64,000 bases of DNA, from NCBI RefSeq assembly GCF_003073045.1, contig NC_037593.1, positions 2,843,525 to 2,907,524 of the forward strand, read 5' to 3'. The DNA comes from Pomacea canaliculata. Lineage: Eukaryota; Mollusca; Gastropoda; Architaenioglossa; Ampullariidae. Below are positions 1 through 12,424 of this stretch, piece after piece. The position numbers were made by a program, and so were the translations under genes. A model generated the notes under the pieces. The model was given only the letters and a program-made list of their open reading frames with translations. It made no database searches and was not told where the DNA came from. How positions within the stretch are numbered: the stretch's first letter is position 1; each line of letters starts with the position of its first letter.

Positions 1-1
1 A

Positions 2-3000
2 ATACGGACTGTCATCGATTTTATAGTCAAGGATCCAGAAGAAATTGCAAGAACTTGTGATATCGCCTATAAAGTGAGCATAAGTTTGCTCCCACATTCT
101 CAGATAACGCAGTGGGCGTGGCATCCATTCCATTGCTGTTTCAGGAGATGGTTATTCGATGTTTAAATGGGTTCAATGTTCAACTTATGTTTTGTTTGCC
201 AGTGGTCACGACAAAAAGTTTGTTTAGGAGGGTAGAGGAATGACATAAAACGCTCTGACAGTTAATATTCGTTTGACTATGTTGAATATTCATTATATAC
301 GTTCGATCGGTCGTACGTTGACACAGATAAGTATCTCTTAGGCGAAGCTGCTGCTGAGTATGATTTACAAATATACATTAGGGTTTTTGCTAAAGCATAT
401 AGTAGTAGTAGTAGTAGGGGGACTGGCTATCATTTGCTTATACCTCACGACCTATTTAACGTCCCCTCTTAAAAGCAATTGAAAATTGTCGGGAGCTGAG
501 TTTTAAGCATAATACAATGTTTTGTTAACCATCAAAACTGTGAAACAGTTTGATAAATTTTGGATTGTAAAGAGCTCTTGAAGCTTTTCAAATTTGGTGC
601 ATATTTAGTAGGTAGCAACTGTACGCAATATTTGCATCCAGTAGTTAAAAATAATGGCTGATAAATACAATTAATGTTTGTGGTATTAAGAAAAAAATTA
701 AAGCACACATGAATCTAGGGTCAGGTGGAATATCAGTTCATTATTTTGTCATCTGTTTTCAACTTAAGTGTTCTTAGAGTATGACATTTCTACAAGACCA
801 CAAGTTTGCTTTTTATCATTTATTTACATTTCAATATTTAGGATTTGATGTCTGTTGGGTCAACAGTTCTCATTTTCATTCAGGAAGCTGTTTCACTGTT
901 GGGTGGTGTATTTATCTCTTAACTATATCCAAATGTCAGTATTTTCAAACTTTGATTTCAGTTTACTGTCACTTTATAAAAATAATTTATTGGTGACATT
1001 GGTGTAATAAAACTTTAATTTGTTGTGTTTTTTTGGTCCTTGTGTTGGGCAGGACCTACTGTCCATTCGGCGTGTACTGTTGGCCCAGTACTCAGCCTTT
1101 TCAGTGACAGCATCACAGTTGTATTCCAACTCCCTGTCTTGTCTTGCCATTCTCAGTACTGGAATTTCAAGGTGAATCAAGTTTAACAAAAGAGTAATAT
1201 CTGAAACCAAGTTTTTAAAAAATAAGCATCTTTTATAACAAACACTTTTTGTACAGTGTGAATATCAGATATGCTAGCGATTTCCAATAAACTGGGGCTG
1301 GTGCAACAGAAAAATAGAGGTTATTTTTCCTTGCTCTGATTTTTAATTGTAAGTAGATTTTAAGGCACTTTGGGGGAATTTTTTAATATCCTAATGACCT
1401 AATCAGTACTTGCTAAGCCAGAGCCGGCATTTACAAAATTTTCTTATCTTTGTGTTAGCCTAGTCTGATAGAGAAGAGTTTTGAATATTTGCAGTTTGGA
1501 TAAGCTACTTGACGGTGGGCTGTATACAGCTGAAATTTGTGAAGTTGTTGGAGAGGTAGCAGTAGGTAAAACACAGGTAAAGTTTGAAATCAACAGTGCT
1601 TAGGTGTTCGTTTACATAACAAAACATAAGTTTTTGATGAATTTTCATTTTTATGTAGACTACTCCAAGTACTATAAAGTGAAGTATGAATTGTTTATTT
1701 TGGGTCAGATAATTTATTTCACAAATCTATTTAAGAGTGATGGGAAAATGTCGTGTGCAGTTCTTGTAAGTTTCTCACATTTGCAAAGAAAGGAAAACAA
1801 GTGACAGAAAGAGAAAGCATAAATAGAAAATAATGGGGAGATTTTATTGTTAACATCTGACTTGGAAATTGTTATACATTGCAGATATGTTTACACTGTG
1901 CATCATCAGTTGCCACTGTGCACTCGCAGAATGTAGTCTACATTGACACTTGTGGCTCTTTCAGTGCTGAGCGGTTGCTTGATTTCATGCCTGAGATGGA
2001 TGACAGTCATGAGGTCTTTTCAATTTTCTTGAATTTGAATAATATAGTAGAAAAGTCTGACTAGATCAGTCATTAACAGCAATATTTTGTTGTGGGCAGG
2101 GAGAGAACTCAATAGTGATGTCAAGAAAATGTGACTGATATTAATACTGTATAATTTTGCTAACCTCCCATGTTTATTCATTTTTTTCTCCCCATGTTAT
2201 CCTCTTTCTTTTCCTTTTGTGTGTATGTTGCACTTCTTTGATTTGGGGTCAATGAGGATTTTGAAATCTTACTTCGCTGACTGTCCCTCGTGGTTTGCTA
2301 AACTTCATTTGTTTTTTTTTTTGTTTTTTGCAAACTGGCCTTATATGCAATACTGAGTACTATTAATAGTATTTGCACTTAATTAACTATGCCTATAATT
2401 ACTTCTGGATGGATCATTTGAAAACAACATTTCATTTTTAGTTAATCCTTTTGTTTTGGAAGCTGGAAATGTCAAATGCCTGGTTTTCTGTTGGATTTGT
2501 ATGTTGTTGCCTTCCTACATATCCTATATAAATACACAGCTTCCTAACTTTAGAACTCTTTATTCCATGTTTAATATTTTTGTCCTTTGCTGTCAGTTTT
2601 GCCTTTATTTTAAAGTTATCCACTGTTACATGGCCATGTGACACTTTTCTTGTGATTTAGTTTTTTGGTTTTTGTTTTGTTTTTCTTGGGTGAGGGAGAG
2701 GGTCATTTTCATGCCTAAGATAACTTGTGCTTCACAATTAAAACAGCTTAACTCATACTTTTTGTTGTGCAGAATAAGGCTATAAAAGATTTCATGCTTT
2801 TCAGTCACATCAGAAAGCTAAAGAGAACTTGTCACGAATACACTGCGTAAGGGCATCTGATGTCTTTGCACTTTTTGGTGTTTTGGATAATCTGGTATCA
2901 AATCTGACAACAAAAGTAAGTTTAATGATGAAATGTCATGTCTATTTGAGCAATAGCTGTGTGATTGTATGTATTTACCAAGATTTCTTTATTCATAGCA

Positions 3001-4707
3001 ATTTTGAAATCATTTTATTACATAGGCTTGTTAGATTAATTGCAAAAACATTGTTTTACATTTTTACATGTTTGTAAGTTACTAAGAAAAAATGTAAATT
3101 TTTGCTTATTTTCTGTTAAAATTCCGCTTACTTAAAAGGAGCATATATTTTTCAGATGTCATTCTTTCATAGTGTCAAGCTTGTGGTAGTGGACAGTGTG
3201 GCTTCAGTCTTTCACCCTGTGCTTGGAGGAAAGCAAATGGACAGTAAGTTTCATTTACCAACTGAAAAATAATCTGCAGGAAAAAGTTTATCTGCTGTCA
3301 TTACATTTGATATACACTGGTGTTTTTCTGCTTTCATTTAAATGTAAAAAGTCATCAACTCATTCTCATGCCTTGTCCATTTTTATCTGATTGATGCAGG
3401 TTTAGCCTTGTTAGAACAGCTGGGTTTGCAGCTTAAACAGTTGGCAGTTGACTTCTGCTTAGCTGTTTTGGTGGGTACAGTCATGCAGTATTATGTCAAT
3501 CATTTTCATTCATACAGCTTGCACTCTTGCTTTCTGTCTGTTTTTGTGTGCATTATATGTACTTAGGTTCAAGCCCTCTTATATGTGATATATATATACA
3601 AGGGCTTGTATATATATATATTCACTTAAATATAAGTAAAACCACTCCCAAAAAAACCTTGAGTAACCTTTCTATCTATCCTGGTTCATTATCTTCAATA
3701 CAAAGTCTCTACCTCTCCAAATAAGACTGGTGTTGATTCATATAAATATTTGTGCATTGTTAGAGGCGCATGTCATGCTTGAGTGGCATGTGTTCTTTGC
3801 ATTTCGACTTAACTAATGTCAGAGATATATTCCCAACAAGTGAAAATCTATGCTGCAAGAATTTTAAGTTTCTTCATTGTAGGTGGATAAGATATATATA
3901 ACTAGCACACAATTGTTTTTGAATATGTAGAATGAAATTATTGATGTTAATCAACATTTTCATTAAATTAACAAGTATTATAAAAACAAATTTAGACAAT
4001 ATCTTAACTCATATGCTGTAACCACTGACCTTTTTGTGAAGTAGGCTGAGTAAGATATGATGCATAGGTTTTGTGGTATCTCAAGGTGTTTTGAAGATAT
4101 TTAGATAAAACTGTTTGCAGGTGTCCAACAACATGACATCTGGATTTGAAGGGAAGAAGCAGCCCAGTTTGGGACGACTTTGGTCTCATGTTCCGCACAC
4201 TCGAATTATTTTAGAACGTGAAACCAATTCTCTGACCAAGACCTCCCACAGAAAGGCTGTTCTTGTGAAAAGTATGCGCCAGGTGGGTACAAGTTGACTG
4301 TTATAATGGTGCTTACTGTATCTTCTAGCAAAAACCTTTAGTCACACGGTGATATTTTAACACTTTGAAAAGCAGTACAAGTCTAATGGATCATGGATTT
4401 CATTAACTGATTACGTGCCCTCCATCTTATTTGACCTGACCAATTTCTTCTAAGTGTGTTCCATCGATGTAATATGTAGGAAAGGAAAATGATTTTGAGG
4501 TATTACTGAAACAGAAAATACATTTTTTTATTTTTGCTAAAACTGTTAATGCCAAAGGGAAGATAATTGCACCTGTTTAAAAGGCCAAATTTCATTGGTT
4601 AAAATAGCATAATTTTTAAAGTTTTTTTAAAAAACACAACTTAGTTTTTCTTCCAGAAAACAGAGTCATCAGTCATATTTGACCTGGCCTGCAGAGAGAA
4701 AGGATAA
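2..4707 (+). CDS. RAD51D: DNA repair protein RAD51 homolog 4 (RAD51D), 5' end cut by window edge
   Basis: RAD51 paralog of the BCDX2 complex, acting in nuclear homologous recombination and replication-fork protection. Exons: 2-73, 1053-1171, 1495-1576, 1885-2013, 2805-2915, 3156-3243, 3400-3470, 4121-4282, 4657-4707 (stop TAA). They join in frame into 294 visible residues; the first roughly 25-30 residues lie left of the window. What I see: an N-terminal helical segment (VLLAQYSAFSV, human VLLAQFSAFPV), the linker LDKLLDGGLYTAEICEVVG, Walker A GEVAVGKT (exon 3), Walker B LVVVDSV (exon 6), and a SLGRLWSHVPHTRIIL block matching human ALGRSWSFVPSTRILL. The donor after exon 4 at 2014 is GTCTTT, which is weak but gives the best match to family length. 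The gene is convergent with NUDT6. A possible poly(A) signal AATAAA lies at 5468-5473. Orthology is very secure; the exon 4 boundary is the least certain point. Confidence 0.95.
3590..3626. repeat. AT-rich imperfect palindrome in a RAD51D intron
   Basis: Two (TA)n runs flank a short core (acaagggcttgt) and could fold as a hairpin. It lies in the intron between RAD51D exons 3400-3470 and 4121-4282. Simple-sequence origin is likely; no function is implied. Confidence 0.4.
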
Positions 4708-5547
4708 AAGTCATCAACACTGTTTTAAACTGACAGTTTTTGAACTGTTTTTCCTGATGCTTGACCAATAAGACTACTGCAGGTTCTGACTTAAGTAAAT
4801 TTTGTTTTCTTTGTGGTGCAAATGCTGCTAGGTTTCCTAGCTGGGGGAAAACCTTATTTATCTACCTTAGCACTGCCACTGTCTTAACAAGCCTAATGTG
4901 TTGAGCACAAATATTAGCACTTTTCACTTAAAATGAAAACAATGCATAACCCTGCAGACAATTGATAGAAGAAGTGCTGATCGAGCCATTCTTAAAGAGT
5001 TGTATAGAAGAGAAGGAAATATTAAAAAACAAAGGATTGAGCTTCTTCTGTTTGTCTATGAAGTTTTCGTAAACCCTTTTTTCAAGACTTACCATATGAC
5101 ATGACCTTATGGGAAGCATAATCTACTTTTAGAGATCTGTAGAGCTGAATCCATCAACACCCCACCTGCCATTAGCCACTGAAAATGCACACATCAGTCA
5201 CATTTTGATAGCACAAATTCTTAACACACTTTTAAAACAGTTGTCTTATAAGAGCTCATCTTCAGGCATTTCTGAATATGGTATTGATTAACAGTTGGTT
5301 CGTGGCGTTTGTTCCCCAGTGGTCTGAAACCAAACTAGATGGAAGCACCTTATCAAACTGGTTGAACCCTGACACATGAAGCTCTGCAGATGCTTTCAGA
5401 TGAGACAGAAAACTCCAACCTAAACCTGAATTTAAGAAATATATAAATATATATCAGAAAAATATTCAATAAACAAATGATGAACCTAATTCCCAGACAC
5501 ACATTAAAACACGCTAAATTTGCAAGTTTAGTGATAAAAGTCTTATA
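4708..5547. other. RAD51D 3' flank / intergenic
   Basis: No coding signal seen. It contains AATAAA at 5468-5473, a possible RAD51D poly(A) signal about 760 nt after the stop. It ends at the Tigger-like element. Confidence 0.5.
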
Positions 5548-6360
5548 CAGTGGAACCTCGGTTAGCGAACGCCTCGGATAGCGAATATTTCGGTTAACGA
5601 ACAAAAATTTCGTTAAAAGTTTGTCTCGGATAGCGAACAAAATTTCGGATAACGAACAGCCACGTGAACCACACGTGACCGACCAGCATGTCATCATTCG
5701 CGCTCGAGACACAGTTACGATTAGTCGTTCCTTACCTGTGCGCATCCTTCTTATTTAGTGATTGTTGTGCTTTATTTTAATAAGATAATCCTCAATCATG
5801 GCTCCAAAGAAGATTAAGAGCAATTAATAGTAGTGAGGTAATGACAAGGAAGCGGCCAACAAATGAATTGTAAAAGGAAATGATTTCAAAGTATGAAGGT
5901 GGCATGCGTCTGTCGAATATGTGATGTATTACCGAAAAGTTTTACAAAAAAGGCAGAAGCAACAGACACTGGACAAGTTTTTACCTTTAACCTCAAAGCT
6001 ACAGAAAAGGGAAGTCAGCCCCGGTTTTATACTGTCACGTGCGCTCATGGAGGGGGAATCAAAGCAGTAATACCACCCCTTCCTCCCCACACCTCCATCC
6101 ACCCAGTTTTCTGATGTTTTAATGCTTTCGTTAATGTTTTTATGTTTATTTAACTCCATTTATATTGCATTATAACTGTTCTCATTAAAACCTACCTATA
6201 TAGCCTGTAACTTTCAAATATTAGCGAGTCATCAGGGGCTGGGAACCAATTAAATCTATTTCCTTTGTTTCTTATGGAAACAATTGTTTCGGATAACGAA
6301 CATTTCGGATAACGAACAGCTTTCCAGAACGGATTAAGTTCGTTAACCGAGGTTCCACTG
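5548..6360. mobile_element. Tigger/pogo-type DNA transposon relic, non-autonomous (TA target duplication)
   Basis: The 813-bp element begins CAGTGGAACCTCGGTTAG and ends with the inverted copy, flanked by TA on both sides (5546-5547, 6361-6362). The roughly 23-bp terminal repeats are followed by repeated subterminal units of the form TTCGGATAACGAAC (left in one orientation, right in the other). Inside, at 5798, a start MAPKKIKSN followed by pieces such as KYEGGMRLS matches the N-terminal helix-turn-helix part of Tigger transposases (typically MAPK..., KYEGG). That reading is interrupted by several stops and the DDE catalytic part is absent, so the copy is internally deleted and dead. Short reading frames on either strand here are not host genes. 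Confidence 0.88.
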
Positions 6361-6723
6361 TATTACAGTCACTTCCGTTGACAGTCTTCTTTGAAGCCCT
6401 TCCATCAGTTTAAGAGCTCTAAGATGACAGACACGAGTCTTTTCATGGTTGCTGTCTCTCTTCAAGTCTTGCAAATATCTGGTGCAATAATTTACAAAGA
6501 ACACACAGATAAAAATAAAGAAAAGAAAAACTATAAAAATACCCTCCTGAAAATCTAATAATCATTTGTTTTTAAATTCACTATGCTACTAATTTAATAT
6601 TCTCCAGTTACATTACAAAAACTTGCTCACTCCAAAAGATTCGAAAACTGACATGGACTCGCCTAAATAGGTTTTCACATGAATCACTATGAACTCTTTG
6701 AGACCATTATTATTCTGTTTTTT

Positions 6724-6799
6724 GTCAAGCACTTTGAACTAGCCTTTGATGCTAGGGTTAAGTGCTCCATCAATTAAATTTATTATTTTTATTATTATC
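6724..6799 (+). repeat. Retroelement-type 3' tail
   Basis: A short inverted-repeat-like motif (agcactttga ... ttaagtgct) followed by a TTATT-rich run. It is the same style as tails at 23005, 33949, 48345 and 60065 and typical of 3' ends of truncated LINE/SINE copies. The body of the element cannot be recognised. Confidence 0.35.
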
Positions 6800-8263
6800 T
6801 AACACTTTTAACAAGTCTGGTCTGGATTTTACAACACAGCACTGAGTAAAACTGTCATATTGCCCCTCCTGGTCAAGGACACAAAATGGCACCAAAAATC
6901 ACTCATTCTTCCTCAACCCTGATCGTCACAATTTATACTAGTGGAGCCTCTCAGTAATGATGCTTAAAGAAAAGATGCTTATCAAGATATGTTAGCACCC
7001 ATGCAAATTATTCGTCATCCGCCCACCTTTTTCATTTCCCATTCTCATCCAAGCAATTAAACATTAAACCCCCCTCACCCCCAACAGGTTTGTGACAAAC
7101 TAGTTGCGGTATGTTGTATATTACCAGACCACAATTATTTATATTCATTAAATGATATACCATAATAAGTGCATCAGGATTTTATTTTTTTCTTCAGTTC
7201 TTGATGTACTTTTCAGATTCAGGTTTGATGGAAAATCTGTCTTCCTTTGTAAATCTAACTAAAAATATATGTTTAAACCAACACAGGGATATGAGTGCTT
7301 TCTTGCATGTGAACACCACAAAGTCTGCTACAGAAAAAAAAAATAATTTGAAGAAACAGTATTGAACAGATTATGATAGGTACTGCAACTATGGAGGGCC
7401 AAGAACGACACAAAAAAAAACCAACTCTTGTATTTCATTTCATTTATTTTATTGGCTATTAGCCCAGGGGTAATTTTTAGCTATAACATCAGAAAACATA
7501 CTGGTTAATCAGAACTAGTCAGTATTCAAGCAATTTAACAATCTGAGAGCTGGGTTCAAACTAAACACAATGATATTGAGAGACTATTTGTATCCTGCTG
7601 CATAACGCTGAAACCATCACATACGAAGGGAGGGTCACTAAACAGTGAGATAAAAACTGTATGCACTATAAACATTTTACTCTACTTATATGTGAATTTC
7701 TTCCTGATATAGCAATCAGAATAACTATCATCACCTCTCTTTCCCCTCTATCAAGAACGAAACTATCTCACCAACATCATTTATATAATTTAAATATATA
7801 ATTTATTAATGCTTTGATTTTTTATTAAAAGCATCAGTTTGAAGTTTATCAGTTTGTGAAATTATGTAGATAATGCTGAATGCTGCTGATCTGATTTTTG
7901 CATAATTAGAGATTTATAGACACATGATCCAAAAAGGCACAGTAATATTCTGTGTATATGGAAGAGCTGATTTTGGTGTTAAATGTATCAGACTGCAGTA
8001 GGTACAAGTCTTTAATCACCATACAACCCTGCATTTTAGAATAACTGTCATATGAATGAAATTACCCACACTTAATTGTTAAAATTGGTTTTTTGTCAGC
8101 ATGTAGTGACCTTGAAATGGATTCATGCTTTCAACAGCCAGTGACATAGCAAATGAAATTATTTATCACAAGGTCCCAGTCCCAAACATTTCAGTGAACA
8201 CCAAATAACAAAAAATCTTATAGTCTAATGACATCAGTGTTTCTGAGTAACTATTGTTCCTGG
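6800..8263. other. Intergenic between convergent RAD51D and NUDT6
   Basis: AT-rich, with no supported coding exons on either strand. Vertebrate NUDT6 overlaps FGF2 antisense, but I see no FGF-like reading frame in this stretch on the plus strand. Confidence 0.4.
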
Positions 8264-11200
8264 TCAATGTCTATCTTGTATATTCTTGATGCTGTAAATA
8301 TTATTTAGAACTCGCTTGTCAAATGACAGAACTTTGGATGGTATGATGGAGAAACCATTCTCAATGTTCTCCTTGTAGCATAAAGCAAAGTGACGATTGG
8401 CATCAGAGATGGTTGGATCACTGATGTATTCATCAAGCTGTGGAAAAGAATTGCAGATTGAAGCAATAACACATTTGCTTTTTCAGAGCTAAATGTTTTG
8501 GTCTGTGTCATCAGTATGTTATATATATTTTGAATCAGTTTGAACACGTGCTTTCAGTGTTTCGTATTCTGACAATGTTTGTAAGTTTACAATAAAGTGG
8601 AGGTATGCGCTATGTAAAACTGTATTATTATTATTAAAATACTAAGTACAACTTGCAGTGTCTCAGACATGCATAATACAGTGTGAGCCTGACTTTTGTA
8701 CTAGTTTTGTTCTGTTTTGTTGCATGCTCCTCTGAGGAGAAGAGATCCTTGCATGCTGGAAATATAAAACTTAGAAAAATGTCAGTATCATTTCCATGCT
8801 GAAACGTGAAAACTTGCGAGAAGTTAGTAACAATATTAGCTCATGTGAAAGAAGAAGCATCTTCTTCCTGACCAAATGAAATAATAATTCAAGACTGGAA
8901 AAAGAAGAGATGCACCTACATCCATCCACTGACAATCGGAGACTTCTCGAGGACATGGTTTAATTTCTTGAGTAATTGGTCGCATGACGCAAATGAAATA
9001 GATGTCAGAACAACCAAATCTGTAATTGTGCTGATGTCGGAATGCTAAAAGGGACACAAATTCACACTCCACACCAGTCTCTTCTAGCACTTCCCGTTGA
9101 GCAGTGTCGATCAAATCTTCCCCTACACACAGATTGCATCCCATTGACTGAATGCATTATAATCAGAGAAATCAAAAATGATGTTGAAAATTATAGAAAT
9201 GGCTTTGTGAAGGTCTAAATGGTCTCCACTACCTCAGAGTAACCATTATAGATGTAAATGGAAAGCAGTGTTGCCCAAAAGTCTCAAGAAAGGCTAGATA
9301 TATATATTGCAATATTGGAAAAATTTGTTAAAGCATCTATATCTATGGTGGAAAACATTTAAACTACCATAGCTAAAGGTGAAAAAAATATAGGCTAAGC
9401 TTTTTTGAAAACAGCTATGGACGAAAGTTTTTAAGGTTTTATGAGCTTTGTACCCTTGTTTGCATGTCCACCTGGTAATTTCCAGGGTGATTTCTTATTC
9501 TGCCCATACCGCTCCTGCATCACAAGTAGCTGGTTCTTTTCATTAACCACAAAGCCACCAACACCTTCAAGAAGAAAGATTTGTGGTTTTATGAATGAAG
9601 TCTTGTCACTTCTACAGGCACATCTACATTCTCACATTCTACATTCTCTAAGAAGTACTGGAACTAGAAGACTATTTTATAGGTTACATTGTAGTTTTTT
9701 TATATTAATGATCTGCATATTATCTGCCAACCAAAATGCTTGTTTTAAAGGGTCAATCTCAGAATGATTTCACCAGCCAGGTGAGCTGACCTGTGTGCAC
9801 CGCTACAGGTGCTTACATCCAACTCAGTCTGACGAGACAGGGGTGTACTAGGTACATAGCCAAGCTACTCACTGTCCATTTGAGTTGCCTACAGTTTACA
9901 AACATAAGTTTACATCTATGTTGATGTTTGCAGATGCAGATTAGATGGGAGCAGTAAGGCAGACAAATGTAGTTTAGACATAGTTTTTAACATCAGCATA
10001 TCTCACTTGACTGATGTGCTTTATAAATTTAAATCAAACACCTACTAACCTGATGTTTGTGTTTGCTTACCTATATACTGATTGGCATATTCTGGTAATT
10101 CATTGGGATGGTTATCGCACATCCACAATGTCATCATGACGTAGCCAGGCTGAGCATGATGAAAGTCAAAACCCATCTTTAAAAGAAATGGACAAAAGTT
10201 CTTTTTTCACCTCAAAAACAAAGTTTTCATCAAATGGATGAAGCACTAAAGATTTTCAAAAATTACAGTCAATACCAGTCATTAAAAATATTGGCTATTG
10301 GAAGTAATTGTCCAGCTCCACTGTTAATCACTCCTAGTTCTCCTACCTCTGTAAGCAGTGGCACTAGACTGGAGTGAAGAGAAGCCACTTTAATCCAAAG
10401 TCCTCTCTTTCCACTTACTTTCCATTCTGACACTGCACCTGCATATTTTGACACATAGGATCTGTTAACATTTTTAAGTGAATGCTGTGCACTTGAAAAT
10501 GTTTCAGATGGTCATGCCTAGGCTTAAATGTGCCATTTATACTTTTAATACTACATCTCTTAAACAGATGCAAGTGATGAAGACTTGATGTTGAATACCT
10601 TCAGAAATATGTGATGCTGACACTTTTGCAGCATTTATTAACCAAAGTTGCTAAAGCGTCATTATCAGGAAAACCCATATTACACCTGCTCTATGTCCCA
10701 TATTTTCTTTGATAAAAAAACAACCCATGTACACCAAAGGACAAAGTCACTAGTTTGAATTTGGACCTTCTCTGAACTTTGATGTACTAGCAACACACTT
10801 GCCAAACATCTCTTTGATGCTTACATAAAACATCTTGAAAACTGGAATTTATTTTCAACATACTCCCATATTTGGAACTAAAGTGGGTTTTTAATAAAAT
10901 ATTTTAAATTGAGTATACCATGTCAAGGAATGCTAAATTATAATTCTTTAACATGACTATTATGGCATGCTACAAAAAATATAATCTTTTAAAATACTTT
11001 AATCAAAATTCATTTCCTAACCTTGAGACATTTTTTATGATTGATCCCTCAAATCTAAAAGCTGGGTTGTATGTAGTCATTAATATCAGTCTCCTCAAAT
11101 ACTATCAACAAAGATAACAGTATCATTTGGTCTATGATACCTTTTAGGTTTTGCAAAAATACTGCATCATCCTTGAAAGACTGTTGAGCAGTATCTATGG

Positions 11201-11961
11201 TGATGCCATCATACCTGCAGAGTAGGTAAACCAGGGTTTTACAAATTACAGCAGACCTAAAATATAACCAACTCAAAAGATTTGCTAAAAGACATTTATA
11301 AGGAACATAACAGTTTTATTTTGTTAAATGTTTTCTTTGTTAATGCATGCTTCTAAGTATATAACACTGTTCAGCGATGATTCTATTTCAGAAAGAGAAA
11401 AACAATAAAGTGGAAGACATGAAAAAAAGAGCCTTATTACTCATTTAATTGAATACATATAGATATATTTACAAGCAAACAATAAAAATGGCACATTTTA
11501 AACAGAACCGGTATATTTTGAGATAGTCCTGAACACTATCCACTTAACCATTTTAAGCTCGTCATTTCAAATGGCTCCACATATTTTTTTAATATTGCTC
11601 AGAGGAACAAACCCAGAGAAAGTTCTTGTGTCCTGGCTGCATTGGAAAATGCACACAACTGAACAAAGTGTTCTCTAATAAAATTATATAAGCCAATTCC
11701 AAATCTTGCAGTGGCAAGCATAAGGGCTTAATGCTTAAAATTATTTTATCGTTGTTTAAATAAAACATGAACAATCACAAACACATAAATCTAGTGGGTG
11801 TCTGGTATGTTATGTAAGCAAAACCCACTTTATGTCATCTCAAACTAATTATGGTCAACAGCAGCCATTGGTAATGGATTTATGAGTCTTTTTTTAACAT
11901 GGAAAAAATATCTGACTTTATCCCTCTACCTGTCAGTCACCACTTTGAAGAACTCGGCCAT
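8264..11961 (-). CDS. NUDT6: Nudix hydrolase NUDT6
   Basis: Nucleoside-diphosphate-linked moiety X motif 6 family. Coding exons in gene order: 11961-11930, 11214-11141, 10438-10347, 10176-10071, 9564-9454, 9122-8920, 8437-8264. Together they are 792 nt, 263 residues, in frame throughout; human NUDT6 is 316. The start MAEFFKVVTDR is the only ATG of the first exon. The N-terminal NUDT6-specific region contains FDFHHAQPGYVMMTLWM (human FRFHHAESDSSTLTLWL). A complete Nudix box occupies about residues 134-156 and is split by an intron: G-HANKG-E-DLIDTAQ-REVLEETGV, fitting GX5EX7REUXEEXGU with all metal-binding Glu present. The second-last exon ends WMD at a GTAGGT donor. The gene lies 463 nt downstream of the MTRFR stop on the same strand. 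The substrate cannot be told from sequence. Confidence 0.94.
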
Positions 11962-12424
11962 TGTGTCTCACAGCACACCACCACTATGCTGAAAATTAAA
12001 ATAAACATCTAAGTCGATGCTCTAGTAATGTTTATTGTGCTTTTGATGTTTATTATAATCTCTCTCTATATATATATACAAGCATAACATGTATATTTAA
12101 ATTGTTATGTTTATGGTTTGTAGCATTGTTTTTGAATGGAATATCTGTAAGCACAATTAATTATCATACATGTAATGATACCAATGCTCTTTTTGCCTCA
12201 TGCAACTTGATAACAAATCAATGAACATATTTCAAGACAGGAGACATACACTACATGAAAATATAAAGTATATGTTTGTATGTGTTTGGGTTTGTGAGCA
12301 AAAGAAAAATTTCTGTCATGGACTTTCTTGGACAGACATAAAGTTTGATTTGATAACAATAGCTCTCATTGCCCATCAGCATTTTTCTGTACACAACTGC
12401 TTGGAAAATGTTTTCACTAATTTA
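11962..12424 (-). promoter_or_regulatory. Short spacer between MTRFR stop and NUDT6 start
   Basis: This 463-nt gap must hold the MTRFR 3' end and the NUDT6 5' end. On the minus strand AATAAA occurs at 12036-12031 and 12054-12049, only 70-95 nt upstream of the NUDT6 ATG. No promoter motif is convincing. Confidence 0.4.

Noticed and set aside
3585-3630. Riboswitch or structured RNA at the AT palindrome
   Set aside because: Simple (TA)n runs form hairpins by chance; nothing else supports a function.
5353-6159. Open frames of 73-130 residues overlapping the Tigger relic
   Set aside because: They cross the transposon boundary or run antisense to it and show no known motif; the transposon explains the sequence.
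8771-9144. Alternative open frames continuing past the NUDT6 Nudix exon
   Set aside because: Reading through the GTAGGT donor at 8919 gives a short unrelated tail; splicing to 8437 restores the family sequence LDEYISDPTIS.
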